A stretch of DNA of 40,700 bases from an uncultured Campylobacter sp. (GTDB lineage Bacteria > Campylobacterota > Campylobacteria > Campylobacterales > Campylobacteraceae). Position 1 is the first letter of the stretch; each line of letters starts with the position of its first letter. Positions 33,411-40,700 of this stretch are shown piece by piece. The translations under genes and the position numbers were made by a program. Location: NCBI RefSeq assembly GCF_938045625.1, contig NZ_CALIAV010000018.1, forward strand, positions 1-40,700, written 5' to 3'. The notes below the pieces were generated by a model. It made no database searches and was not told the origin of the DNA. It worked only from the letters and a program-made list of their open reading frames with translations.

Positions 33411-33980
33411 TTATTTTTCCTTCGCTTCGATCTCGATCTCTAGCTCTACTTTGTCCGATAGCGTGATCTCGGAGGTATCTAGCCCGATCTCAAAGAGCTT
33501 GCGTTTGGTCTCGCCCTCTAGGCTAAAGCCGATTTTTTCCTTGCCGTTTTTATCCGCCGTAAAGCCGCCAAGCTCGAATTTTAGCACCACGGGCTTAGTG
33601 ACGCCGTGCATCGTGAGCGTGCCTACGACCTTGCCTTCGGTGTCGCTTTCTTTCTCAAATTTGACCATTTTGTAGGTGATTTTGTCAAATTTAGCCGCGT
33701 TGAAAAAATCCGCGCTTCGCAGGTGTTCGTCGCGCTTGTCGTTTTGCGTATTTACCGAGGCGGTTTCGATGGTAGCCTCTAGTGCTTTTAGCTCCTTGGC
33801 GTCCTTGTCGTAGTCGATCACGGCGTCAAATTTGCCGAAATTTCCGCTGACTTTTGAGATGCTTAGGTGTTTGATCTTAAAGCCGATGTTGCTGTGTGCC
33901 GGGTCGATCTCGTAGACTGTGGCGTTTGCGAAGCTCGCTGCTAGGGCTACCGCTAGCGAAAATTTGATGAGTTTTTTCAT
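33411..33980 (-). CDS. YceI-family periplasmic protein
   Basis: The 189-residue product has a signal peptide MKKLIKFSLAVALAASFANA and the YceI lipocalin-like domain: YEIDPAHSNIGFKIKHLSI, then KFDAVIDYD, TQNDKRDEHLRSADFFNAAKF-type stretch and GTLTMHGVTKPVVLKFEL. The family binds isoprenoid chains in the periplasm. I chose the ATG at 33980, which follows AAGGAGAAAA; an earlier ATG at 34046 adds a stretch before the signal. The next gene upstream in the same direction is menA, about 130 bases away, which makes an isoprenoid quinone. Confidence 0.92.
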   Translation of the reverse strand: MKKLIKFSLAVALAASFANATVYEIDPAHSNIGFKIKHLSISKVSGNFGKFDAVIDYDKDAKELKALEATIETASVNTQNDKRDEHLRSADFFNAAKFDKITYKMVKFEKESDTEGKVVGTLTMHGVTKPVVLKFELGGFTADKNGKEKIGFSLEGETKRKLFEIGLDTSEITLSDKVELEIEIEAKEK

Positions 33981-34113
33981 TTTTTCTCCTTGTGATTTAG
34001 GTTTGAAAGTGTATTTTAAAAAAGTAAATATATAACTTTTTCGCAATATTTTGAGAAAAATTTGAATTACTTTTTGTCGCCAGCAATAGCACGGAACAAT
34101 AATCAGGCTAAAT

Positions 34114-35016
34114 TTAACCCCAAATTTCCCCGATAAAAAACAGCGCCGACATCGTAAACGTGCAGAGCGCGACGACCTTTAGCTGTCCGTCGAAGTCGCG
34201 ACACTCCCGCACTTTCGAAACAAAAAAGAGATGCCAAATAAGCGGCACAAAGCTAGTTATGTAGAGTAGTTTTACGCCTGAGTCTCCGCGCAAAAGCGAG
34301 TAGCAAAGCATCGATCCTGCTCCGCCGGCGATAAGAGCGTAGTGGTAGAGCTTGGCTGCGCGCAGCCCGATACGCACGGGGATCGTGCGCTTGCCTTTGA
34401 GCGCGTCGTTTTGCACATCGCGCATATTATTTAAATTTAGCACCGCCGTGCTTAGCATCCCGCACGCGCACGCAGGCAGCAGTAGCGCCGCATCGAGCGA
34501 ACGCGCGTATAAAAAGTACGAACCTAGCACGCTCAAAAGTCCAAAAAACAAAAACACGAAAACGTCGCCAAGCCCCTTATATCCGTATGCGCCGGCGCCC
34601 ACGGTGTAGCGGATCGCAGCGTATATCGACGCGCCGCCTAGCGCCAAAAATAGAATCACGAGATAAAAACGCTCGCCAAACGCCAAAACGCTTAGCGCGA
34701 GGCTCGAAAATGCCGCAAGTAGCGCCGTAGCGACGATGACGCGTTTCATCTCTGCCATGCTCATCTGCCCCGTTTGGATCGCGCGGCGCGGCCCCAGCCT
34801 GCCCTCGTCGTCGGTGCCCTTTACCGCGTCGCCGTAGTCGTTGGCGTAGTCGCTGAGTACCTGAAACAGCAGCGTCGTAAGCAGCGCCAGCGCGAAAATG
34901 TCCGCTCTAAATACGCCCACACCGTATGCCGCACCGCTGCCAAGCAGTACGCCTGATACGCTAAGGGGTAGCGATCTAAGCCTTGCGGATGCGTAAAGAG
35001 CCTTTGCGGTTATCAT
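34114..35016 (-). CDS. menA: 1,4-dihydroxy-2-naphthoate prenyltransferase-type protein MenA
   Basis: The 300-residue membrane protein has about eight membrane segments. Its first aspartate motif is the MenA form SDYANDYGDAVKGTDDEGR (about 55-73) followed by GPRRAIQTGQMS, as in E. coli MenA; the second is NLNNMRDVQNDALKGKRTIP. This differs from the UbiA-like enzyme at 14 kb. It would prenylate dihydroxynaphthoate to demethylmenaquinone. I chose the ATG at 35016 after AAAAGGC; the longer frame to 35118 starts with residues that do not fit. No other men genes are in the window. Confidence 0.87.
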   Translation of the reverse strand: MITAKALYASARLRSLPLSVSGVLLGSGAAYGVGVFRADIFALALLTTLLFQVLSDYANDYGDAVKGTDDEGRLGPRRAIQTGQMSMAEMKRVIVATALLAAFSSLALSVLAFGERFYLVILFLALGGASIYAAIRYTVGAGAYGYKGLGDVFVFLFFGLLSVLGSYFLYARSLDAALLLPACACGMLSTAVLNLNNMRDVQNDALKGKRTIPVRIGLRAAKLYHYALIAGGAGSMLCYSLLRGDSGVKLLYITSFVPLIWHLFFVSKVRECRDFDGQLKVVALCTFTMSALFFIGEIWG

Positions 35017-35239
35017 TTTTTGCCTTTTGTTGATTTTTGGAGCCGAATTTACGACAAATTTGAGCTCAAATTTAGCACCCAAATGCAAAAAATAATATAA
35101 ATTTGAGCTGGTTTGCAAGTGAAATTTGTAAATTTGGAGTTAAAATTTGACGGTAGTTGTCGCCAAATTTAGAGTTTTGAAATCAGGCAAATTTACCGCA
35201 AAAGCTAGCGCAAAGGCCTAGCTTTCCAGCATAAATTTA

Positions 35240-35827
35240 TCAAATTCCAGCCATTTCTCGCCAAAACTCAATTGCATTATCATCGCCGGCCTGGACGAAT
35301 TTAGCTATTTCTTCCGTGCTCGGTACGGCCTTTTTGCTTAGTCGTGTGATATCGATGCTTCCAAGCGCTCTAAAAAATCTCTCAAAATCGCTCGCAACGC
35401 GCCTACTGCAAAGCTCTTTGTCTCCGAGCAGCCACGCATAAATCGCGCCGTCCGCGCAATCAAGCAAAAAAATCCACGGATCGCCCACGGCAAAAACTAT
35501 CAAATTTGTAGGACGCGTATCGCCGTGCCACCATTTGCCGCCGTATTCGTCGGTGCTGTTTAGGCGCACTAGCTCGCTAGCGTAGTCGCCGCCGCCGCCA
35601 AAGCATACGTTGCAAACTTCAAATTCGCCAAAGTCAAATTTGCAAACTAGCCGCGAAAGCGCAAGCGGAAATTTGACGCCTAGAGCCTCTTGCGCATTTT
35701 CTAGCGCCCGCGTGGACGCGTCGGCATCGCTTTGTGCTAGTAGCCTCATGCCCGTTATGCCCTCTTGCTCCAGAGGCAGGCATATCTCGTCTAGCTCGCG
35801 AGCGATCTCGTCTAGCTTTAAAAACAT
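35240..35827 (-). CDS. SMI1/KNR4 (SUKH)-family protein
   Basis: The 195-residue acidic product has SUKH-like features: an N-terminal helix, then ALGVKFPLALSRLVCKFDFG near 48-67, LIVFAVGDPWIFLLDCADGAIYAW near 110-133, and a late ASDFERFFRAL. SUKH proteins are often immunity proteins of polymorphic or contact-dependent toxins, but many are orphans. It follows, 19 bases later on the same strand, a gene for an exported YwqK-like protein. No toxin is evident nearby. Confidence 0.65.
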   Translation of the reverse strand: MFLKLDEIARELDEICLPLEQEGITGMRLLAQSDADASTRALENAQEALGVKFPLALSRLVCKFDFGEFEVCNVCFGGGGDYASELVRLNSTDEYGGKWWHGDTRPTNLIVFAVGDPWIFLLDCADGAIYAWLLGDKELCSRRVASDFERFFRALGSIDITRLSKKAVPSTEEIAKFVQAGDDNAIEFWREMAGI

Positions 35828-35846
35828 ATTTTTCTCCGCTCTTAGT

Positions 35847-36716
35847 TTATCTGAGATTTTTTGTTTCGGTTTTTATGATTTCGCCGTTTTCGCCGTAAAA
35901 TTTCGTAGTCGCCGCGCCCGCTTTTGCGTCGGTTACGACCTCTTTTACGAGCTCGCCTTTTTCGTTAAATTCTTTTTGTATTTTAATCGCTTCGCTAAGC
36001 GGCTTGCCGATCGTTTGGCGCTGGTCTATCACGCTTTTTAGTTTGCCGCTCGGGTAGAAAAACTCAAAATACGCAGACTCGCCGCCTATCTGGTATGCGC
36101 GACTGTGCAGGCGCCCGCCCTCGTCGTATTTTTCAAAAGTCGTTTCCTTTTTACTCGTTTGGACTCTGGTAAATTCCTTATACGATGGCTTGCCGTCTCT
36201 GCGGTATTCGGCTATGTTGTTTTCGACGAAAAAGCCTAAATTTGCATCAAAACGCTTGGTTTTTCGGTGCAGTTTTAGCACTTCGCCCGCGTCAAAAAGT
36301 TCTAGTAGCTCCTTTTCTAGTCCGCCACACAGGCATCTCTCGGCCGTGAACGCAGGCGCGTCTCGGTGCTCTTTTGAGTACACTTCAAGTAGCACCCAGC
36401 GCTCGTTTTTGCGGACGGCGAACGAGATTTTTAGCTTTGTGGATGGGTCGTCCGAGATCTTGCGCTTGTACTTCTCGTCCGCTTCGTCGATGACGTAGCG
36501 ATTTAACTGCGCGCCGCTCGCATCTAGCCAGGTGATGTAGAGTCTGTTGTGTATTTTGCCGCTTGCGTCCTTTTCGCCGTTGCGCAGGTTGTACTTAAAA
36601 AATATCTCATAAGTTGCGATTAGCTCGTTGTTTTGTTGCTCGGGCGCGTATTTGCTGCCTGCTTGTAGCGAGGTCGCGCAGGTTAAAACGATAAAAAGCC
36701 TTAATAAATTTTTCAT
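35847..36716 (-). CDS. exported protein with YwqK/MORN-like repeats
   Basis: The 289-residue product has a signal peptide (MKNLLRLFIVLTCATSLQAG) and then three or more strand pairs of the form x-Y/F-x-x-x-G-K/E-x-x: AEYRRDGKPSYKEF, EKYDEGGRLHSRAYQ, FFYPSGKLKSVID, EFNEKGELVKEVV and FYGENGEIIKTE. Such repeats occur in the YwqK antitoxin-like and MORN families, mostly of unknown role. The ribosome site is GGGAGATAG. It is likely co-transcribed with the SUKH gene. Confidence 0.65.
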   Translation of the reverse strand: MKNLLRLFIVLTCATSLQAGSKYAPEQQNNELIATYEIFFKYNLRNGEKDASGKIHNRLYITWLDASGAQLNRYVIDEADEKYKRKISDDPSTKLKISFAVRKNERWVLLEVYSKEHRDAPAFTAERCLCGGLEKELLELFDAGEVLKLHRKTKRFDANLGFFVENNIAEYRRDGKPSYKEFTRVQTSKKETTFEKYDEGGRLHSRAYQIGGESAYFEFFYPSGKLKSVIDQRQTIGKPLSEAIKIQKEFNEKGELVKEVVTDAKAGAATTKFYGENGEIIKTETKNLR

Positions 36717-36974
36717 CTATCTCCCTAAATTTGACGAATTTCGAGCTTGCATTGCGGCGGCGATTTTTGACTGCGATTTTGGCGCAAATTTAAAGGATCG
36801 CGCCGCGGCTAAAATTCGCAAATTTGCTTCTTGCTTTATTATGCGTATATTTTGCAAACAAGCGCCTGCTCGTCAAATTTGCCTGGCTCATCAACTCGGC
36901 CAAATTTGACTTATCGCTTTTGGTCGCTTGCCGTGATTTTTACCTTGCCTGCGCCGCTTGAGCGCGCTAGCCTT
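36717..36974. other. 258-base gap with no gene
   Basis: This gap between the exported protein and pldA has several AAATTT words. CATAAT on the minus strand at about 36838-36843 could be a -10 box. I see no terminator for pldA and no convincing gene. Confidence 0.3.
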
Positions 36975-38069
36975 TTACTTTAAAATCGCAAAGCCGATGC
37001 CGACCTTATCGGTGTGGCGGTTATAGTCGATGAGGCTCTCGCCGTATCCAGTGAAGTACTTCACGTAGCCGTAAACGCCGCTCTTGCCAAACGGAAAGAG
37101 CCACCCAAGCTCGCCCGCGCCGCGGTTGGTTTTATCAAAATGCAGGTTGTTTCGCACCATCGCCGTAAAGATGTGGCCGCGGTAAGGCAGAGCGAAATTT
37201 ATATCCATATTGCCGATGTATTTTTCGATGTCGGGATTATCGTCGCTGCCTTTGCTTTCCGGTATGCGCGCCCACGCTCGCGGGATCACGACTAGACTAC
37301 CGGCGTAAAGTTTGGCCTCGAGATAGACGCGGTTCCACGAGCGCGATTTCTCGCCGCCCTGGCCGTTACTCTCGTGCAAAAGTCCCGCGCGTAGGTAATC
37401 AAGACTCGGCAGCGCCTCAAATCTCATCGGAACGGTTATGAAAATCTCGGGGCGATAGTTGGTCTCGCGAAACGGTGTAGAGCTCTTGGCCGTCTGCCAC
37501 CACGAGCTTTGCGAGTAGCCCGCCGAGATCGTTTCGTTCATATCAAATACGTCGTAAAACAGCGGCTTTTGCAGGCTGATTTGAAAAGCGGTCTCAAATC
37601 TGCGCCTGCCTTCAACGTCGTTAAATGCGTAGGTTGCCGGCAGGAGGTAGTTTAGGTGGTGCATTTTTAAGCCTAAAATTTCATCCACGTCGTATGCCTC
37701 GCCGCTTTCAAATTTCGCTTTCGGGCGCTCTTTAGAGGTAATCTTTTGCTCCTCCACCGGCGCGTCCGCTACGCTATCTGACGGCGCGATCACGGAGCGC
37801 TCCATGGCGGCAGTTTCGCCGTCCTCGTCCGTAAATATCGCCTTTTTAGCCGCTAGTTTATAAAGCTGAAGGGCTCTTGTTTTGTCGCCTTCGTACTCGA
37901 GCTTTGCGGCAGCTTCGTAGAGGCGCTTGGCTTCGTCTTTGGTAGTCGGCTCGGTTAAATTTTCAGCCGCATTTTCGGACTGGCCGATTAAATTTTGCTT
38001 CGCCGTTGCAGACTCGCCGGCTGCTGCGAAATTTAACAAAATCGCCAGTAAAACGATAATTTTTTTCAT
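36975..38069 (-). CDS. pldA: outer membrane phospholipase A (PldA)
   Basis: The 364-residue product has a signal peptide (MKKIIVLLAILLNFAAAG), a helical Sel1/TPR-like stretch (about 42-78) and a C-terminal beta barrel with the catalytic motif LLHESNGQ (H232, S234) and NRVYLEAKLY, as in OMPLA. It ends in a hydrophobic strand (KVGIGFAILK). OMPLA hydrolyses phospholipids in the outer membrane and in Campylobacter is tied to haemolysis and stress. The N-terminal extension of about 100 residues is longer than in E. coli. The start overlaps mobA in ATGA. Confidence 0.9.
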   Translation of the reverse strand: MKKIIVLLAILLNFAAAGESATAKQNLIGQSENAAENLTEPTTKDEAKRLYEAAAKLEYEGDKTRALQLYKLAAKKAIFTDEDGETAAMERSVIAPSDSVADAPVEEQKITSKERPKAKFESGEAYDVDEILGLKMHHLNYLLPATYAFNDVEGRRRFETAFQISLQKPLFYDVFDMNETISAGYSQSSWWQTAKSSTPFRETNYRPEIFITVPMRFEALPSLDYLRAGLLHESNGQGGEKSRSWNRVYLEAKLYAGSLVVIPRAWARIPESKGSDDNPDIEKYIGNMDINFALPYRGHIFTAMVRNNLHFDKTNRGAGELGWLFPFGKSGVYGYVKYFTGYGESLIDYNRHTDKVGIGFAILK

Positions 38070-38728
38070 ATTTTTCCTTCTTTTAAAGCTTGTTCGTAAT
38101 CTGCTTGGTAGTTGATGTTAAAAAACTCGTCTTCGCGCGCGAATTTTACGATCTTGCAACGGCAACGGTCGCGCAAAAGCCCGATCTTGTGCTCGCCCGC
38201 GGCAAAAAGCTCGCCCGCCGCGTCCGCTAAATCCCCGCTAAAAAACCCGCAAAGCGAGTGCGTATGCGACTCGTCTGCGGCGATGACCATGTCGTATTTG
38301 CCCACAAATTTATATAGCTCGCGCACGCAATTTTCGCTAACAAACGGCATATCGGCGGGAACGATAAAGACGCTTTCGTTTGGGAAATTTCTAAGGATAC
38401 TGTAAAGAGCTAGCATCGGAGAAAAGGCGTACGGGCTCAAATTTGACGTATCTTGCGCAGAAATTTGAGCTGAGTTTGTCGGGGTGTTTTTATCACTTGC
38501 TACGTTCAAATTTGACCGAGAGATCTCCTCTGCGTCGGCGTCTTTGATGAGTGGCAGGGGCGGGTCGAATTTGTCAAATTTAGAGCTAACAAATACGCGC
38601 TCGAAAATCCGCCCGAATTTATGCGCTCCGTAGTGCGTGAGCGTCGCAAATCCGCCAAAAGGTAGCAGCGTTTTGTCGCGGCCCATTCGCGAGCTTTTGC
38701 CGCCGGCAAGGATGACGCATGTTTTCAT
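38066..38728 (-). CDS. mobA: molybdenum cofactor guanylyltransferase MobA
   Basis: The 220-residue product has the nucleotide motif VILAGGKSSRMGRDKTLLPFGG at the start, a middle SPYAFSPMLALYSIL near 97, VPADMPFVS near 121, and a C-terminal NINYQADYEQAL. It links GMP to molybdopterin. Between about residues 68 and 96 it has a serine/asparagine-rich insertion (NLNVASDKNTPTNSAQISAQ) not typical of MobA; the DNA there holds AAATTT words. MoaA, the first step, is at 16 kb. Confidence 0.9.
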   Translation of the reverse strand: MKTCVILAGGKSSRMGRDKTLLPFGGFATLTHYGAHKFGRIFERVFVSSKFDKFDPPLPLIKDADAEEISRSNLNVASDKNTPTNSAQISAQDTSNLSPYAFSPMLALYSILRNFPNESVFIVPADMPFVSENCVRELYKFVGKYDMVIAADESHTHSLCGFFSGDLADAAGELFAAGEHKIGLLRDRCRCKIVKFAREDEFFNINYQADYEQALKEGKI

Positions 38729-38808
38729 TTTTTTCCTTAATTTAAGTGCGGTATAATAGCATAAATTTGTTTTAAGCGAGCGGTTAAACTCGCCCAGACT
38801 AATTAAAA

Positions 38809-39474
38809 TTATTTATCGCTGATGATTTTTCTCACCGCTAAAGCCGCTAAATTTAGCCCAAAACACGCCGTTACGCCCATGAAGCTGCCCAGTTTCACGC
38901 ACCTTGGCAGCTCGGTAGAAAACACGACGTCAAATTTGCCTTTAAAGCCCGCTTTTTTAAGCTCGGTGCGTATTTTTTTAGCAAACGGATCGTTGCAGGT
39001 TTGCCAGACGGAGGCGACCTTGATCTGCGTAGGATCGATGCGCTTTGCTCCGCCCATCGAGCTGATGAGCTTTTCGTGCGTTTTTAGCGCGAGCGCGATC
39101 TTGGCGGGTACGTCGTCGATAGCGTCGATCACGAGATCAAAGGGCGAGAAATCAAAATTTGCAATAAATTCCGGTGTCATAAGTTCTTGCAGCGCCGTTA
39201 CGCACTCGTATCTTTTGGCAAATTCGCCGACCTTGACGGCGCCGACCGCCTCGCTGTAAATTTGACGGTTTTGATTGGTTATATCAAAAATATCTTTGTC
39301 GATGACGGTGATTTTACCCACACCCGCGCGAGCTAGCGCATCCGCACAGACTCCGCCCACGCCGCCCACGCCGCAGATTAGGACGTTTGCGTTTTGAAGC
39401 TTTTTAAAATCATCGCCAAACAGCCAGCGAGACCTCGTAAATCGGTCGTTCTGATCCAAAATCACCTCGCTCAA
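38809..39474 (-). CDS. tcdA: tRNA threonylcarbamoyladenosine dehydratase TcdA-type
   Basis: The 221-residue E1-like protein has RSRWLFGDDFKKLQNANVLI at residue 15, the nucleotide motif GVGGVGGVCADALARAGVG, DKDIFDITNQNRQI near 60, VIDAIDDVPAKIALA near 113, and a CEFSTE-like VVFSTELPRCV. It cyclises t6A in tRNA to ct6A. The start is TTG in AAATTTGAGC, sharing four bases (TTGA) with the surE stop. The t6A pathway also includes the Sua5-like gene at 0.3 kb. Confidence 0.88.
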   Translation of the reverse strand: MSEVILDQNDRFTRSRWLFGDDFKKLQNANVLICGVGGVGGVCADALARAGVGKITVIDKDIFDITNQNRQIYSEAVGAVKVGEFAKRYECVTALQELMTPEFIANFDFSPFDLVIDAIDDVPAKIALALKTHEKLISSMGGAKRIDPTQIKVASVWQTCNDPFAKKIRTELKKAGFKGKFDVVFSTELPRCVKLGSFMGVTACFGLNLAALAVRKIISDK

Positions 39475-40253
39475 ATTTGATCCTTTAGCGCGGTTTTTAG
39501 GCCCTGCAAGCTCGCGTGTGCGGTCATATCGAGCATGATCGGAGTGAGCGAGGCGAAACTCTCGCTAAGCACGCTGATATCGGACTCGCCGTTTTGCTCG
39601 TAGTCTAAATTTGACGGCTGTCCGAGCCAGTAGTACTCGACGCCGCGCGGGTTGCGGTGTAGCATCGCGTGCGTGGCGTAGCTGCGTCTGCCTGCGGGAA
39701 CTATGCGGTAGCCTCTAAATTCGCGGGCGGAGACGGCTGGGATATTTACGTTTAAAAATTGGCGCGGCGGTAGGGATATTTCGCCCTCTAGTACGCGCGG
39801 AACGATAAATTTGACGGCTTGCTGCGCGAGCGAAAAACCTAGTTTTTCGATGCTGTCGTTTTTGTAAAACTGCGAAAACGCGATACTTGGCACGCCCTGC
39901 AAAACGCCCTCCATAGCCGCTCCGCACGTACCCGAATAGGTGATGTCCTCGCCCACGTTTGCGCCGTGGTTTATACCGCTGATTACGAGGTCGGGTAGTT
40001 TTTTGTAAAGCGCATGAAGCGCGAGATAGACGCAGTCTGCGGGTGTAGCGTCGTCAAGTTTGTAAAAATCGTCGTCAAGCTTGATAAAGCGAAGAGGTCT
40101 AGTGAGCGTAAGAGAGTGCGCGCAGGCTGATTTTTCGGTACTCGGCGCTACGATCGTAACGCGCGTATCGGGTAGCTCCCTCAGTGCGCTAGCTAAAGCG
40201 TGCAGGCCGCTAGCCTCGAATCCGTCGTCGTTTGTAATTAAAATTTCTTTCAA
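39471..40253 (-). CDS. surE: 5'/3'-nucleotidase SurE
   Basis: The 260-residue product has MKEILITNDDGFEASGL with the metal aspartates D9 and D10, APSTEKSACAHSLTL near 36, DCVYLALHAL near 74, and SGINHGANVGEDITYSGT near 93. It dephosphorylates nucleoside monophosphates. The start is TTG at 40253 after AAAAAGGAATAAA. Its TGA stop overlaps the tcdA start. Confidence 0.95.
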   Translation of the reverse strand: MKEILITNDDGFEASGLHALASALRELPDTRVTIVAPSTEKSACAHSLTLTRPLRFIKLDDDFYKLDDATPADCVYLALHALYKKLPDLVISGINHGANVGEDITYSGTCGAAMEGVLQGVPSIAFSQFYKNDSIEKLGFSLAQQAVKFIVPRVLEGEISLPPRQFLNVNIPAVSAREFRGYRIVPAGRRSYATHAMLHRNPRGVEYYWLGQPSNLDYEQNGESDISVLSESFASLTPIMLDMTAHASLQGLKTALKDQI

Positions 40254-40322
40254 ATTTATTCCTTTTTATCACGATTAACGCAAATTTGACGAGCCCATAG
40301 CTTTCAAATTTTTAAAGAAATG

Positions 40323-40328
40323 ATTTTA
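40323..40328 (-). promoter_or_regulatory. -10 box of surE
   Basis: TAAAAT on the minus strand in GCTAAAATCATTTC, about 70 bases before the surE TTG. Host-like sequence seems to end near here. Confidence 0.4.
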
Positions 40329-40453
40329 GCACAGCTTTTATTATTTAAATTTAAAGTTTTGGCCTATGTTGGATATTGTTTACTTTGTATTTTAGTTTTT
40401 AAATTTTAAGATAGATTTAAAATTTGATATATGAATAAAACAGGAGGTAAATT

Positions 40454-40700
40454 ATGAGCATAAAAAAAATAAGAAAAGCCGTTATACCAGCAGCAGGACT
40501 TGGAACAAGAGTTTTGCCTGCGACAAAAGCACAGCCTAAGGAAATGCTTGTAATTGTCGATAAACCAGCATTACAGTATCTTGTGGAGGAACTTTTGGAG
40601 GCTGGAATTGAAGAAATTCTAATTATTACTGGAAGAAATAAGGGATCAATTGAAAATCATTTTGATTATTCATATGAACTTGAAAGAACTTTGGAAGAAA
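40454..40700 (+). CDS. galU: UTP-glucose-1-phosphate uridylyltransferase, 5' part (cut by right edge)
   Basis: The visible 82 codons read MSIKKIRKAVIPAAGLGTRV, then LPATKAQPKEMLVIVDKPAL, EELLEAGIEEILIITGRNKG and ENHFDYSYELERTLEE, a GalU/GtaB nucleotidyltransferase. It makes UDP-glucose. The DNA is 35% G+C over 40441-40700 (91 of 260), uses AGA, GGA and ATT freely, and has a strong AGGAGGTAAATT ribosome site. The Campylobacter GalU I recall begins differently (LFPAAGYGTRFLPATK, TKPLIHYGVDEALEAGM). It looks more like Fusobacteria/Firmicutes. Transfer or a chimeric join near 40.33-40.44 kb are both possible. Confidence 0.85.
   Translation, partial: MSIKKIRKAVIPAAGLGTRVLPATKAQPKEMLVIVDKPALQYLVEELLEAGIEEILIITGRNKGSIENHFDYSYELERTLEE

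Noticed and set aside
33164..33675. Plus-strand frames over the yceI terminator and 3' end
   Set aside because: No ribosome site or motifs; the second overlaps yceI in reverse.
36628..36909. 93-codon plus-strand frame before the exported protein gene
   Set aside because: It overlaps the start of the exported protein on the other strand and has no supporting signal.
1..40700. tRNA, rRNA, integrase or transposase genes
   Set aside because: None were recognised by eye on either strand; a covariance-model search would be needed to exclude a tRNA.

Overview
The window looks like chromosome of an epsilonproteobacterium of the genus Campylobacter, most likely one of the higher-GC oral species (showae/rectus/curvus/concisus/gracilis type). 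The evidence is gene order. The block moaA-queE-queD-lipoprotein-membrane protein-rsmE-rpmE-rsmI-rlmB-(HTH/TM protein)-(periplasmic protein)-aminotransferase-hom-yraN-trxA-trxB matches, from memory, the order of the C. jejuni Cj0161c-Cj0146c region. fabZ-lpxA-clpX-mreB-mreC-carB matches another conserved block. Sigma70-type -10 boxes without a clear -35, frequent TTG starts and many overlapping stop/start codons also fit.

Layout. 1-2.9 kb: a membrane protein cut by the left edge, a short Sua5/YrdC protein with an EamA transporter, then an AT-rich HNH-type nuclease gene beside a decayed deiminase tail. 2.9-11.3 kb, all on the minus strand: a GyrI-like protein and the fabZ-lpxA-clpX-mreB-mreC-carB operon (lipid A and fatty-acid synthesis, proteolysis, cell shape, carbamoyl phosphate). 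11.4-13.9 kb: queH and miaA, separated by a structured non-coding repeat. 14.0-28.2 kb, all plus: mqnP, two small membrane/cytoplasmic proteins, moaA, then the long tRNA/rRNA-modification, cell-shape, amino-acid and thioredoxin operon, ended by a strong terminator after trxB. 28.2-29.9 kb: an accessory patch with a dense array of AAATTT words, a 35-residue ORF that duplicates the start of the left-edge gene, and an AT-rich gene broken by one in-frame stop. 29.9-33.1 kb: a GntP permease and a glycerate kinase, separated by a second copy of the structured repeat. 33.4-40.3 kb, minus: yceI, menA, an SMI1/KNR4 protein, a secreted YwqK-like protein, pldA, mobA, tcdA and surE. 40.33-40.70 kb: an AT-rich galU 5' end that does not look like the rest of the window and may be transferred DNA or an assembly join.

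How genes work together. queE, queD and queH give three steps of queuosine synthesis; miaA, the Sua5-like protein and tcdA act on other tRNA modifications; rsmE, rsmI and rlmB methylate rRNA. mreB, mreC and a RodZ-like protein form a shape module. moaA and mobA serve molybdenum cofactor. mqnP and menA are prenyltransferases of two different menaquinone routes. gntP plus glycerate kinase suggest uptake and phosphorylation of glycerate or a related acid.

The most unusual signals are (1) very heavy use of the word AAATTT, a form of the RAATTY motif whose methylation matters for DNA uptake in C. jejuni; (2) a two-copy family of foldback repeats with a recurring TCTGCTTGCAG hairpin; (3) a duplicated promoter/leader/N-terminus at the left edge and at 28.3 kb; and (4) the foreign-looking right edge. 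No rRNA, tRNA, CRISPR array, integrase or transposase was seen.
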